From positions 1 to 60,998 of the forward strand of contig PAAD01000005.1 of NCBI GenBank assembly GCA_002698745.1: DNA of 60,998 bases. Reading direction: 5' to 3'. Positions 9,028-19,364 of this stretch are shown one piece after another (position 1 is the stretch's first letter; each line of letters opens with the position of its first letter). The position numbers were made by a program, and so were the translations under genes. The DNA comes from Flavobacteriaceae bacterium. GTDB taxonomy: Bacteria > Bacteroidota > Bacteroidia > Flavobacteriales > Flavobacteriaceae. The notes under the pieces are model-generated. The model saw only the letters and a program-made list of their open reading frames with translations. It was not told the DNA's origin and ran no database searches.

Positions 9028-12000
9028 TTATTTCGATTTAACCATGTTCACATTAGTTTCTAATAAATCAAATGATATTGGAATGCTATCTTCTAATTCA
9101 TCTTTTGCTAAGGTAATACTTGTTGCTAAAATTTCGTTTTGAATATACGTTTTGTTTTGTTTTAAAACATCTAACAAAGCATCATTTTCTCGTAGGGTCA
9201 ATGCTATGGTATCTGTAACATCAAAACCTAAGTCTTTACGTACGTTCTGCAAGCGGTTTACAAGCTCACGTGCCATGCCTTCTAATTTTAATGATTCGTT
9301 CATTTGAACATCAAGGGCAACCGTTACTCCTTGTTCGGATGCCACGAGCCAGCCCGAAACATCTTTTGACGCTATAACCACGTCTTCTGCTGCAAGGGTA
9401 ATCTCTTTATCATCAAGGTTTAATTTTAATACCCCTTCATTTTCAAGTGTTTGTACTTGCGTGTCATTCAACCCTTGTATGGCTTGAGCAACTAGCTTCA
9501 TGTCTTTGCCATACCTTGGTCCTAAAGCTTTAAAATTGGGCTTAACTTCTTTTACAAGTATAGATGAAGTGTCGTCGATTAATTCAACTTGTTTCACGTT
9601 AACCTCTGAAGCTATCAGGCTTGAAATAGCGGCTAATTGGTTGCGCTCATTATCGTCTAAAACAGGAATCATGATGCGCTGCAGCGGTTGTCTTACCTTA
9701 ATTTTTTCACGTTTACGTAAAGACAGTACCAAAGAAGTTATTTTTTGTGCACGTTGCATTTTTTCTTCCAGTGCTGGATTAATAAACGAATTATTTGACT
9801 TTGGATAATAAGCCAAGTGAACCGATGAAGTGGTTTCTTGTTGATTAATACTATTCAAATCTTGATAAAGCCTGTCTGCATAAAAAGGAGCTACCGGCGC
9901 CATAAGTTTTGCAACGCTTATTAGGCATTCGTAAAGCGTTTGATAAGCAGCTATTTTATCTGACTCGTATGGACCTTTCCAAAAACGGCGGCGGCACAAA
10001 CGCACATACCAATTACTAAGGTCTTCAGTGACAAAATATGAAATAACACGACAAGCTTTCGTACTCTCATAGTTATCAAAATAGTTGGATGTGTTTTTAA
10101 TTAACGTATGCAACTCTGACAAAATCCACTGATCAATTTCTGGTCGTTCTTTTGGTGGAATGGCTACTTCTTCAAATTTAAATCCATCAATGTTGGCATA
10201 TAGACTAAAGAACGCATAGGTGTTGTAAAGGGTCCCGAAAAATTTTCGCTTTACTTCTTCAATCCCTGCAACATCAAACTTTAGATTGTCCCATGGATTA
10301 GCATTGCTAATCATATACCAACGCGTAGCATCAGGGCCATATTTCTTTAATGTTTCAAAGGGGTTAACAGCATTACCAAGACGCTTGGACATTTTTTGTC
10401 CATTTTTGTCCAATACCAAGCCGTTAGAAACAACATTTTTGTAAGCTACTGAATCAAATACCAATGTGGAAATGGCATGTAAAGTATAAAACCATCCGCG
10501 CGTTTGATCTACTCCCTCTGCGATATAATCTGCGGGGAAGGCACCTCCGCCGTCTACTTTTTCTTTGTTTTCAAAGGGGTAATGCCACTGGGCATAGGGC
10601 ATTGCACCGGAATCAAACCAAACATCGATAAGATCAGACTCGCGATACATGGGTTTACCTGATTCACTCAGTAAGACCAAGGCATCAACCGTGTCCTTAT
10701 GTAAATCCACTTTGTCGTAATTACTGTCAGACATGTCGTCACCTGCGAAACCTTCAAACGGGTTTTTAATCATAAGCCCCGCGTCAACAGCCTCGTCAAC
10801 GGCGAGCTTGAGCTCTTGAATTGACCCAATAACTCGGGTTTCCTCCCCCTCTGTTGTGCGCCAAATAGGTAAGGGTATTCCCCAAAAGCGTGATCGTGAT
10901 AAGTTCCAATCGTTGGCATTGGCAAGCCAATTACCAAAACGGCCTTTGCCTGTTTTAGCGGGTTTCCAATGAATGGTTTTGTTCAATCTCACCATGCGGT
11001 CTTTATGTCCTTGAACCTTTATAAACCAAGAGTCTAAAGGGTAATAAAGTACAGGAGCGTCCGTACGCCAACAGTGTGGATAACTGTGCACATACTTTTC
11101 AACCTTAAAGGCTTTGTTTTGTTCTTTGAGATGTATGGCGATCTCTATGTCTACTGGCTTTTCTGGCGCCTCACCTTCTGAATAAAATTCATTTTTGATA
11201 AATTTCCCGCCAACCAATCCAACTTCATTTCTAAATTTTCCATAAAGGTCAACAAGAGGCACTGGATTTTCGTTTTCGTCTAATATCAAAAGGGGGGGGA
11301 TGGGTGGTATAGCCTCTTTTGCTACTTTGGCATCGTCAGCCCCGAAAGTAGGAGCCGTGTGAACAATTCCTGTACCGTCTTCAGTAGTTACAAAATCTCC
11401 TTTAATAATACGGAAAGCATTTTGTGCGTTTTCAAAAGGCAATGGGGACTGGTTCCACAACTGCTTATAACGAACATCTAATAAATCTGCCCCCTTAATT
11501 TGTTGCGTAATGAGGTATGGGATGGTTTTAGCACCTTGGGAATATGCATTGAGTGACGCTTGGTTTTTCACCTGAACATATTTCTTTCCAAACTGCTTTG
11601 AGATAAGCTTTTCGGCGAGCAAAACTCGGATAGGCTTGAAAGTGTATTGATTAAATGTATGTACTACTGCATAATTTATTTTTGGGCCTACCGTAAGTGC
11701 GGTATTGGAAGGAAGTGTCCAAGGCGTAGTTGTCCATGCCAATACAAGCAAAGGAGTGTCGCCGCGCAAAGCTGTAGGGAGCGTTTCACCAATGGTTTCA
11801 AACTGAGCTGTTACTGAAGTATCGCTTACATCTCGGTAACATCCCGGCTGGTTTAATTCATGAGAAGATAGTCCTGTCCCTGCCATGGGAGAGTAAGGTT
11901 GAATTGTGTAGCCCTTATAAATCAGCCCTTTTTTATAAAGCTCTGATAATAACCACCATACCGATTCCATGTATTTTGATGTACAGGTGATATACGGATC

Positions 12001-12432
12001 TTCCATGTCTAACCAATATCCCATTTCTTTAGTGAGATTGTTCCATACATCCGTGTAACGCATAACTGCTTCACGGCAAGCTTTATTATATTCGGAAATA
12101 CTTATGGTTTTGCCTATGTCTTCTTTAGTGATCCCAAGTTCTTTTTCAACGCCTAGTTCAACTGGTAATCCGTGTGTGTCCCAGCCTGCTTTTCGGCTGA
12201 CTTGGAAGCCTTGTTGGGTTTTATAGCGACAAAAAATGTCTTTAAGTGTACGTGCCATAACGTGGTGAATGCCAGGCAAACCATTTGCCGAGGGGGGGCC
12301 CTCATAAAACACAAAAGGAGGGCATCCCTCTCTAGTAGAAATACTTGCCTGAAAGGTCAGGTGCTCCTCCCAAAAAGAAGCAATTTCTTTCGCCGTTGTA
12401 GGCAAATCAAGATGTGAATAGGTAGGAAACAA
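9028..12432 (-). CDS. ileS: isoleucyl-tRNA synthetase
   Basis: Charges tRNA-Ile; class Ia synthetase of 1134 residues. The HIGH-type motif is GIHH at 54-57 (in GPPSANGLPGIHHVMAR), the KMSKR loop is near 680 (QKMSKRLGN), and the editing domain contains TTPWTLPSN. The length and the lack of a C-terminal zinc-finger resemble the eukaryote-like (type 2) enzymes usual in Bacteroidota, but I cannot verify that class here. The reading frame has a stop three codons upstream of a TTG at 12432 and no nearby ATG. TTG is therefore the most probable start and gives FPTYSHLDLP, matching the family N-terminus. Confidence 0.96.
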   Translation of the reverse strand: MFPTYSHLDLPTTAKEIASFWEEHLTFQASISTREGCPPFVFYEGPPSANGLPGIHHVMARTLKDIFCRYKTQQGFQVSRKAGWDTHGLPVELGVEKELGITKEDIGKTISISEYNKACREAVMRYTDVWNNLTKEMGYWLDMEDPYITCTSKYMESVWWLLSELYKKGLIYKGYTIQPYSPMAGTGLSSHELNQPGCYRDVSDTSVTAQFETIGETLPTALRGDTPLLVLAWTTTPWTLPSNTALTVGPKINYAVVHTFNQYTFKPIRVLLAEKLISKQFGKKYVQVKNQASLNAYSQGAKTIPYLITQQIKGADLLDVRYKQLWNQSPLPFENAQNAFRIIKGDFVTTEDGTGIVHTAPTFGADDAKVAKEAIPPIPPLLILDENENPVPLVDLYGKFRNEVGLVGGKFIKNEFYSEGEAPEKPVDIEIAIHLKEQNKAFKVEKYVHSYPHCWRTDAPVLYYPLDSWFIKVQGHKDRMVRLNKTIHWKPAKTGKGRFGNWLANANDWNLSRSRFWGIPLPIWRTTEGEETRVIGSIQELKLAVDEAVDAGLMIKNPFEGFAGDDMSDSNYDKVDLHKDTVDALVLLSESGKPMYRESDLIDVWFDSGAMPYAQWHYPFENKEKVDGGGAFPADYIAEGVDQTRGWFYTLHAISTLVFDSVAYKNVVSNGLVLDKNGQKMSKRLGNAVNPFETLKKYGPDATRWYMISNANPWDNLKFDVAGIEEVKRKFFGTLYNTYAFFSLYANIDGFKFEEVAIPPKERPEIDQWILSELHTLIKNTSNYFDNYESTKACRVISYFVTEDLSNWYVRLCRRRFWKGPYESDKIAAYQTLYECLISVAKLMAPVAPFYADRLYQDLNSINQQETTSSVHLAYYPKSNNSFINPALEEKMQRAQKITSLVLSLRKREKIKVRQPLQRIMIPVLDDNERNQLAAISSLIASEVNVKQVELIDDTSSILVKEVKPNFKALGPRYGKDMKLVAQAIQGLNDTQVQTLENEGVLKLNLDDKEITLAAEDVVIASKDVSGWLVASEQGVTVALDVQMNESLKLEGMARELVNRLQNVRKDLGFDVTDTIALTLRENDALLDVLKQNKTYIQNEILATSITLAKDELEDSIPISFDLLETNVNMVKSK

Positions 12433-12507
12433 AATTTCTTACTAAAATTATGCTTGCGAAAATAACCATTTTAGTGCAAAAAATGATGCTTTACAGGTTT
12501 CTAATCA

Positions 12508-14961
12508 TTAAAATTGATAACGTAAAACCAACTTTAAGCTTCTGCCTGGTGCAGAAATACCTGAAGCAAATTCTCTGTAATGAGTGTCAAAAAGGTTAAA
12601 TACCCCGCCCGATAAATTAAAAAATGTATTTATGGGATAAGCGAACTGAATGTCAAAATGATGCCAAGCGGGTGTCCCTGCATAAGAGCCGTCTGCAAGA
12701 AGTGGCGTTTCTTCCAAACCATCTTCTCCCCATGGGCTGTACGTATTTGGGTGTTTAGATCTTGCGAAATTCCAATCTAATTCTAAACTTCCTTTTTTGA
12801 GATTTAAGTCTAATTTTTGGGCGGTAAATAATGGGCTTATAGATGGAAGGTTTCCGCTTAGTTTATTGCCGTCACCTTTTGTTAATGTCAATGCTCCTGA
12901 ATATTGAAGTTTGGAAGAAATTTGCAATTGAATTTGTGCGCTAAAACCATAGACTCGAACCCTCCCGAGGTTGGTGTTTGACACAATTTGAACCTCCTCA
13001 CCAGAAAACATAATTGTATCCGTTTCCTGTGTAGATAAATCGTCATAAATGTGATAAGCCCCTCGTGCTATATAATCGTAAATGTTAGCATAATAACCGT
13101 TAAGTTCAAAAAAAGATCCATCTTTCCAAAGGCGCTTAATTCCGAATTCACCACTAACGATATATTCAGGGCTTAGCCTCATGTTTGGCACAGTCAAAAC
13201 ACCATTGTCTTCGCGTGTTTTGCCTAGATCATCAATGTTTGGAGATCTAAAGCCTGTTGACATAAGTGCCTTTAACTGCCAATTGGCATTGAGCTGATGG
13301 GTGTATCCTAAGGTTACGTTTGAGGCCCCATTTTTTTGATTTACACGTGCTAATTGCGCATCAATAAGCGCTTGTTCTGTCCATGAAGCGTCTAAATCTG
13401 TGAATGTGTGCCGCCCGCCAAGAGCCAATGTACTATTTGGGTTAATATCGTACCTAAAATCTATATACGCAGCAAAAGTGGTGTATGTACTTCCACCGCT
13501 TGGATAACGAGTTGCTATTGGAGTCTTTGAAGTATAGGAAACTATTTGATTCCCTTCAACATTAAGCTTTTGGCTAAAAGCAGTCGAATTTACCTCGTTA
13601 TGTGTAAGCTCTAATCCATATGACCAATCAAAACCCTTGGTGAAACTAGCCTTAAAGTCGGCATTAAGACTGTAAACATAAATGTTTTCATGCTGAGTAT
13701 GTCTGTCTAAGCTGCTAAATTTTCTATTGATGCGTGACTCTTCTAAAAACTGGGTGGCAACAATAATTTTTCCAGACTGTAACCAAGGACGGGTTCCAAT
13801 AAAATTTATTTGAGGAGAAATGAGCCATCTTTTTTGAGGGCCATATTCCCAACGTGCAAAGCGCAATTCCCCGTCTTGCTTTTCAGAAAGCTTGTCGAAC
13901 CTTGGAATATTTCCAGAATTTGATCCTTGCAAATTAAGCGTGAATTTGAAACCTGTATCCCCGTGATAAACCCATTTTTGTAAAAGATCTAATTGTTCAT
14001 ACCCAGAATTACGCTGCATATTTGTGTTGCTATTTGAAGTTGGGATTGCGGTATAGTTCGATGCTGTGTTTTCTGAATATGCGGCTACCTTACCCCAGTT
14101 GTCATATCCATGTGGGCGACTTTTTCCCATAACAATATCTCCAAAATGCGAATAAGAGACATATTGAAGCATGGCCCATTTAGAAGCGCTGTATTCAAAT
14201 AAAGCCGATTGTTTATTTGTTCTTTGATTAAAATCGTATGAGGAGGAGCCATAAAAAGTTATTTTTTTATTTTGATTAATTAGCGGTGTTCGTGTGTAAA
14301 AGTGGATAACTCCGCCTAAGGCATCAGATCCATAACCAACTGAAGATGGTCCAAAGATAACTTCTGCCCGTTCTAAGCTCAGGGGGTCTACGCTCAATGC
14401 ATTATGAAGGTGACCTGAACGAAAGATTGCATTGTTCATACGAACGCCATCAACAACTAAAAGGACTCGATTTGCTTCAAAACCACGTAAAACGGGACTC
14501 CCTCCACCACCTTGTGATTGCTGCACACGTACACCTGGAATTTTACGTAATAAAACGGCCGCATTTTCAGGACTTTGCTTTTCAATTTCAGCTTTTGAGA
14601 CAATCCCGATTTGTTGTGCCAAGCGATTCTTCTTGGTACTGGCCCTTGCAACCGATAATACAATTTCTCCTAATTGCTCAGAATCTGGTGTCATCCAAAT
14701 AATTTGGGTTGATTTGATTTGATTTTTTGATAGTGTATATGGCAAATATCCTATATGAGAGAATGAAATAAGGGCATTGTCAGCAAATGTGTCGAGCCTG
14801 GCTGATCCATCAAAGTCTGTTGTTTGAAAATGAGCGCCTCTCTGATCAATAATTGTAACACTAGGAAGCACTTCAAGCGTTACCGCGTCCTTAACTAAAA
14901 CCTGCTGCGCAAAACTACAATAGCAGATAAAAAGGGTTAAGCTAATCGTTAAAAACCTCAT
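12508..14961 (-). CDS. TonB-dependent receptor, haem/haemoglobin-receptor-like
   Basis: 817 residues in order: signal peptide (MRFLTISLTLFICYCSFAQ), a CarboxypepD_reg-like domain (about 20-95, with VTIIDQRGAHFQTTDFDG), plug domain (about 110-225) and a 22-strand barrel ending in Phe (LVLRYQF), as BAM substrates do. The plug segment DGVRMNNAIFRSGHLHN and the barrel segment NIPRFDKL...FARWEYGPQK resemble the haemoglobin/haem receptor family, so the substrate may be haem. That assignment is from motif memory only. The start overlaps recO by 20 bp, placing this receptor inside a housekeeping operon. Confidence 0.88.
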   Translation of the reverse strand: MRFLTISLTLFICYCSFAQQVLVKDAVTLEVLPSVTIIDQRGAHFQTTDFDGSARLDTFADNALISFSHIGYLPYTLSKNQIKSTQIIWMTPDSEQLGEIVLSVARASTKKNRLAQQIGIVSKAEIEKQSPENAAVLLRKIPGVRVQQSQGGGGSPVLRGFEANRVLLVVDGVRMNNAIFRSGHLHNALSVDPLSLERAEVIFGPSSVGYGSDALGGVIHFYTRTPLINQNKKITFYGSSSYDFNQRTNKQSALFEYSASKWAMLQYVSYSHFGDIVMGKSRPHGYDNWGKVAAYSENTASNYTAIPTSNSNTNMQRNSGYEQLDLLQKWVYHGDTGFKFTLNLQGSNSGNIPRFDKLSEKQDGELRFARWEYGPQKRWLISPQINFIGTRPWLQSGKIIVATQFLEESRINRKFSSLDRHTQHENIYVYSLNADFKASFTKGFDWSYGLELTHNEVNSTAFSQKLNVEGNQIVSYTSKTPIATRYPSGGSTYTTFAAYIDFRYDINPNSTLALGGRHTFTDLDASWTEQALIDAQLARVNQKNGASNVTLGYTHQLNANWQLKALMSTGFRSPNIDDLGKTREDNGVLTVPNMRLSPEYIVSGEFGIKRLWKDGSFFELNGYYANIYDYIARGAYHIYDDLSTQETDTIMFSGEEVQIVSNTNLGRVRVYGFSAQIQLQISSKLQYSGALTLTKGDGNKLSGNLPSISPLFTAQKLDLNLKKGSLELDWNFARSKHPNTYSPWGEDGLEETPLLADGSYAGTPAWHHFDIQFAYPINTFFNLSGGVFNLFDTHYREFASGISAPGRSLKLVLRYQF

Positions 14962-15667
14962 ATAAAATATCTAATGATTTAGGCTGTCTAAACGACTGCA
15001 CATGTAATTCATAATAACGCATAAGCAAGCGCAGCAAGCGTTTTCTTTGAACAGCATTGGCCGAAATCTTATCAATATTATCAAATTTCGTACCTAAGTA
15101 GCTTTTTAAAATTTCTATTTCCTCTCCTGAAACACATTCACTGCCATGTGCTTTGGCGGTAAACTGTCCATTTTCGAGATCAAAATAGGGCTGTGATATA
15201 TGCGTCATGTCTGGATAAAAGCCAAGATATTTGGTAAGCTGTATGAGTATAAATACATGGGCATTTGCAATTTGCTCACGTGTATCAATCCATATTAAGG
15301 CATATTCTAAAAAACGATAAAGGGACTGATTTTCTTCCTCTTCTTTTAATACGGAACGGAAAACTTCAGCAAGAAAAATACAAATACTAGACTTGACAAC
15401 ATCGGTTGAAATTGTAGCATAAGGGTGTATGATTTTAGCAGATTTTAAAATTGGAAGTCTAGTACTTTTTGGTGTGCTAAATAATAGTTCAAGCTGAGTC
15501 AAAGGCTGAAACATGGCCATTGAGAGAGATTTGTTCTTCTTTTTTGATCGTGCTCCTTTGACCACATAAGATCGCAAGCCAAAACGTTCTGTATAGCAAT
15601 GAAGCATAACGCTGGTTTCTCCATACTTTATGGTATGTAATACAACTGCTTTGGATGAACCTCCCAT
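14942..15667 (-). CDS. recO: DNA repair protein RecO
   Basis: RecFOR-pathway protein that binds ssDNA and SSB and helps load RecA at gaps. 241 residues with an N-terminal OB fold (KAVVLHTIKYGETSVMLHCYTE, FGLRSYVVKGA) and a helical C-terminal domain (TKYLGFYPD). No zinc-binding cysteine cluster is visible, as expected for this lineage. The ATG shares a base with the porZ stop (TAATG), indicating coupled translation. Confidence 0.92.
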   Translation of the reverse strand: MGGSSKAVVLHTIKYGETSVMLHCYTERFGLRSYVVKGARSKKKNKSLSMAMFQPLTQLELLFSTPKSTRLPILKSAKIIHPYATISTDVVKSSICIFLAEVFRSVLKEEEENQSLYRFLEYALIWIDTREQIANAHVFILIQLTKYLGFYPDMTHISQPYFDLENGQFTAKAHGSECVSGEEIEILKSYLGTKFDNIDKISANAVQRKRLLRLLMRYYELHVQSFRQPKSLDILYEVFND

Positions 15668-17949
15668 TAATTAATAACCATAAGCTTTTTAACAGCGCTG
15701 TCAAGTCCGTCTTTGGAGGTTATAAAAATAAGGTATACGCCACTACGAACGCGTGCTCCTGAAAAGGAGCGCACATTCCAACTAATACTGCCTCCTTCAC
15801 TAGTAGTATCATATACCAAATTACCTGCGACATCTGTTATTTTTACTCTAGTGTTTTGTTGCAGCCCACGAATAACAACATTCCCCAAAAAATTAGGTCG
15901 TACTGGGTTTGGGAAAACATTTGCATCAGACAAGCTTTCAGATTCAGCGTACGCATCCCCTTGAAAAGAGACCATCCCATTAAGTGTTCCGAAATAAACC
16001 TCCCCAGTTGCATTATCTATCCCAATTGTTTTCACAGATGAGGTTGGTAGCGGGCTGTTTTGCTTAGTAAAGTGTTGTAAAATTTGACTCCCGTCTGGTG
16101 AAATTAAAAACACCCCTGAGCTTGTTGTACTAATCCATTTTTGATTGTTACCATCTACCTCGATGTCGGATATAAGTTGTCCGCTTAATAATTCTCGCAA
16201 GTTTCCCCCATCGGAAATGACAACAGATCGTAATTGAGTTTCATCTTCAAAGAAACGGTTGGGTGCATAAAGAACTGCAAGGCCATCCTTAGTGCCCACC
16301 CACAGGCGGTTGTCTTTGTCTAAACGTATGCTGCGTATATCATCTGATGGAAGCCCCATGTCTCCCCCCATGATGCGTTTCATTTGTGGAGGAGATTGCG
16401 AAATATCAACTCCAATGAGTCCGCTATTTACACTTCCAAAAAATAAAATCTTATTGTTATAAAGTTGCAAATTTGAGTAGCCTGCTTCTTGTTTATAATC
16501 CAAAACGGTGTCCGATAAGTCATATGTAGTCCATTGTCCAGAGAGGGTTCTTTTTTTAAGCCCTTTTTTTACAAAGCCGGTCAAGGACCATAGGTTGGCA
16601 CTTTCATCAACCAAAACATCACGAACACGAATGCTTATATAATCTGGCCCGTCAAATGTCAGGCTTTCCAGACCGCTATTTGTTTGGTCCCACAACATCA
16701 CAGGAGAATTGTCTTGTAGGTAAACTATTCCGCCATGATATGAACAAATGTAAAGCGTCCCCATTTCAGTTGGGTGAGCCACCACACGAACAAATGAGTC
16801 TGCATTGAATAATTGATTATTGGGGATGTTTTCCCACTGATTTTCAACATAGCGACTTATACCATATTTTTCTAAAGGATACGGGTTGTAAAACAAATTA
16901 TAATCCCCATGCGCTATCCAAAGTTCATTGATTAAGTTTTCAATATCGAAAATGCTGTTTAATAATGGCCCTTGTGGACTGATTAAATCGAAATTATCTT
17001 CATTAACGTAACGTATAAGTCCTTCACTTGATGTGCCTATCCACTTTTTGCCATTTAAGTTTGCTGCAAAGTTAAAAGTGTTGGGTTTTAGCCCATCTAA
17101 ATCACCTAAAGTTTGGGTTCCGACAAAGGATTTATCCGTGTCATAAACTCGGTTTGATACCGTTATCAATACGCCATTCTCGTAAGGAAAAATATTCTTT
17201 AATCTGCCCGGGAAAGTTGCTCTTTTTTGAAACGTATTGGACAATTGAAAAAAGGAAAGGGAACTGCCCTCGTCCTTTGCTGCAAACAAACTATTGTCTT
17301 GAGTCCACAAGTATGCCCATTTGCCCTCCGCTAGTTGATCCCAAGATGAAAACTCCAGCTTATTTTGGTTAGCTTGACTCGTTTTAAATAAGCCTTGGTT
17401 GGTAGCTGCATGCAGCGCATTTTCAAAAATAAAAACTTGATTAACTTTTAAGGTGCTGTTCGTCGGTCCAAAATAATATGAATCTCCAAATTCAAGCGTA
17501 TCAGGGTTAACTTCTACAATACCAAACCCTGTGGCTAGGTATGCTATATTATCTACTAGTTGGATATGATTAATCTGCTTTTTTTCAGCGGAAATTATAT
17601 TGCTGCGCGTAATGCCACTTTCAAAGATTATTTTCTTAGTATTGATGTCAATTTGTGCAAGCAGACCATTTTCATGACCAATTAAAATAACATTTCCATA
17701 GGCAGCTAACGCAGAAATATTATCTCCTGAAAGGCCCTCAACTGTAGTAATGGTTTCTGATGTGCCTTTTGAAGTGTCAAATAAAAAAAGGGCGTTTTCG
17801 GCAGCCGCAACTATTGTTTGATTACTTATAGTGCATATAGAGATGTTTTTATAGGAATAATAGGACTTCCAAGCATTGGTTTGACCGCAAACTACAATCG
17901 GCCATATGAGCACAAAAGAGAGAATATATTTTTGAAAGATTAGTTTCAT
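15667..17949 (-). CDS. porZ: PorZ-like two-propeller protein with type IX secretion C-terminal domain
   Basis: 760 residues: signal peptide (to about 22, VVCGQ), N-terminal WKSYYSYKNISICTI block typical of PorZ, then repeated beta-propeller strands (for example LWVGTKDGLAVLY, KWISTTSSGVFLI, VYFGTLNGMVSF), and a C-terminal T9SS sorting domain starting near 680 (NVFPNPVRPNF ... GVYLIFITSKDG). In Porphyromonas, PorZ is a surface part of the type IX attachment complex that delivers A-LPS. Function here is inferred. Position immediately upstream of recO agrees with my recollection of flavobacterial genomes. Could also be annotated generically as a two-component-regulator propeller protein. Confidence 0.82.
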   Translation of the reverse strand: MKLIFQKYILSFVLIWPIVVCGQTNAWKSYYSYKNISICTISNQTIVAAAENALFLFDTSKGTSETITTVEGLSGDNISALAAYGNVILIGHENGLLAQIDINTKKIIFESGITRSNIISAEKKQINHIQLVDNIAYLATGFGIVEVNPDTLEFGDSYYFGPTNSTLKVNQVFIFENALHAATNQGLFKTSQANQNKLEFSSWDQLAEGKWAYLWTQDNSLFAAKDEGSSLSFFQLSNTFQKRATFPGRLKNIFPYENGVLITVSNRVYDTDKSFVGTQTLGDLDGLKPNTFNFAANLNGKKWIGTSSEGLIRYVNEDNFDLISPQGPLLNSIFDIENLINELWIAHGDYNLFYNPYPLEKYGISRYVENQWENIPNNQLFNADSFVRVVAHPTEMGTLYICSYHGGIVYLQDNSPVMLWDQTNSGLESLTFDGPDYISIRVRDVLVDESANLWSLTGFVKKGLKKRTLSGQWTTYDLSDTVLDYKQEAGYSNLQLYNNKILFFGSVNSGLIGVDISQSPPQMKRIMGGDMGLPSDDIRSIRLDKDNRLWVGTKDGLAVLYAPNRFFEDETQLRSVVISDGGNLRELLSGQLISDIEVDGNNQKWISTTSSGVFLISPDGSQILQHFTKQNSPLPTSSVKTIGIDNATGEVYFGTLNGMVSFQGDAYAESESLSDANVFPNPVRPNFLGNVVIRGLQQNTRVKITDVAGNLVYDTTSEGGSISWNVRSFSGARVRSGVYLIFITSKDGLDSAVKKLMVIN

Positions 17950-17984
17950 TATTTGTTAAACGATAAAAGAAGTAATGTCGTATG

Positions 17985-19325
17985 TCAAACCACACCTTGT
18001 GCCAGCATGGCATCGGCAACCTTAACAAACCCTGCTATGTTAGCCCCCTTTTCATAATTAATGCCTTCTTTTTCTTTGCCATAAAAAACGCAGGCTTGGT
18101 GAATGTCTTTCATAATATGCTGTAACCGCTGATCAACCTCATCGCGTGTCCAGTTATATCGCAAAGAGTTTTGTGCCATTTCAAGGCCTGAGACTGCCAC
18201 ACCGCCTGCATTAGATGCCTTGCCTGGTGCATATAGGACATTGTAATTATGAAAATTTAAAATTGCCTCAGGTGTTGATGGCATATTAGCGCCTTCGCTT
18301 ACACAATAACAGCCGTTAGTAATTAGAGTTTTGGCATCTACGCTATCAAGCTCATTTTGTGTGGCGCAAGGCATTGCAATGTCACATGAAACACTCCATG
18401 GTTTTTTCCCTTTATAAAAACTAGCTTTAGGATATTGTACTACATATTTATCAATGCGTTGTCGATTCACGTTTTTAAGCTGCATTATAAACGCCAATTT
18501 TTCTTCATTAATTCCTTCTGGATCGTGAATAAATCCAGAAGAATCTGACATGGTCAAAACCTTCGCGCCAAGCTGAATAATTTTTTCAGCTGCATATTGC
18601 GCCACATTTCCAGAACCAGAAATTACTGCTTTTTTGCCTTCAAAAGAAGCGCCTCTTGTTTCCAACATATTTTGTGCAAAATATACTGCTCCATATCCCG
18701 TAGCTTCAGGGCGGATAAGTGATCCTCCCCAAGAAATTCCTTTACCTGTCAACACGCCTGTAAATTCGTTTTTTAAACGCTTATACTGGCCAAACATATA
18801 GCCAATTTCTCTTCCACCAACCCCAATATCTCCAGCTGGAATGTCTCGGTTAGGGCCGATGTGGCGAAAAAGTTCAGTCATAAAGCTTTGGCAAAAGCGC
18901 ATTAGCTCAGCATCTGATTTGCCTTTTGGGTTAAAATCAGCGCCTCCTTTTCCGCCACCCATGGGAAGTGTAGTCAAGGCATTTTTAAATACTTGTTCAA
19001 AAGCTAAAAACTTTAAAATACTAAGGTTAACGGACTCGTGAAATCGCAAACCGCCTTTGTATGGACCAATAGCTGAATTCATTTCAATACGGTGCCCCCT
19101 GTTTACACGTATTTCACCACTATCATCAATCCATGGCACACGAAACATAATTACGCGCTCTGGTTCTGTCATGCGCATCAGGATGTTTTTACCGTGATAA
19201 ATATCGTTTGAAACAATATATGGTATAACCGTTTGCGCCACCTCAGAAACCGCCTGCATAAACTCAGGCTCGTTAGTGTTCCGTTGGCCTACTTCTTGTA
19301 AAAAATTATTGATGATTTTTTCCAT
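17985..19325 (-). CDS. gdhA: NADP-type glutamate dehydrogenase
   Basis: Reductive amination of 2-oxoglutarate to glutamate, the low-affinity route of ammonium assimilation. The 446-residue length is that of hexameric class I enzymes. Catalytic Lys126 lies in PMGGGKGG and Asp166 in PAGDIGVGGRE; a Rossmann motif SGSGNVAQYAAEK is near 235. Coenzyme preference (NADPH) is inferred from family type. The gene follows the cystathionine gamma-synthase gene with a 39 bp gap, but the two pathways are not directly linked. Confidence 0.95.
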   Translation of the reverse strand: MEKIINNFLQEVGQRNTNEPEFMQAVSEVAQTVIPYIVSNDIYHGKNILMRMTEPERVIMFRVPWIDDSGEIRVNRGHRIEMNSAIGPYKGGLRFHESVNLSILKFLAFEQVFKNALTTLPMGGGKGGADFNPKGKSDAELMRFCQSFMTELFRHIGPNRDIPAGDIGVGGREIGYMFGQYKRLKNEFTGVLTGKGISWGGSLIRPEATGYGAVYFAQNMLETRGASFEGKKAVISGSGNVAQYAAEKIIQLGAKVLTMSDSSGFIHDPEGINEEKLAFIMQLKNVNRQRIDKYVVQYPKASFYKGKKPWSVSCDIAMPCATQNELDSVDAKTLITNGCYCVSEGANMPSTPEAILNFHNYNVLYAPGKASNAGGVAVSGLEMAQNSLRYNWTRDEVDQRLQHIMKDIHQACVFYGKEKEGINYEKGANIAGFVKVADAMLAQGVV

Positions 19326-19364
19326 GATAGTCGATTTGAAACCTAAATGTATGTATAATTTTAG

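Noticed and set aside
12433-12507. A regulatory leader (T-box-like) in front of ileS
   Set aside because: The gap is only 75 bp, too short for a T-box, and no suitable stem was visible; such leaders are also not expected in this lineage.
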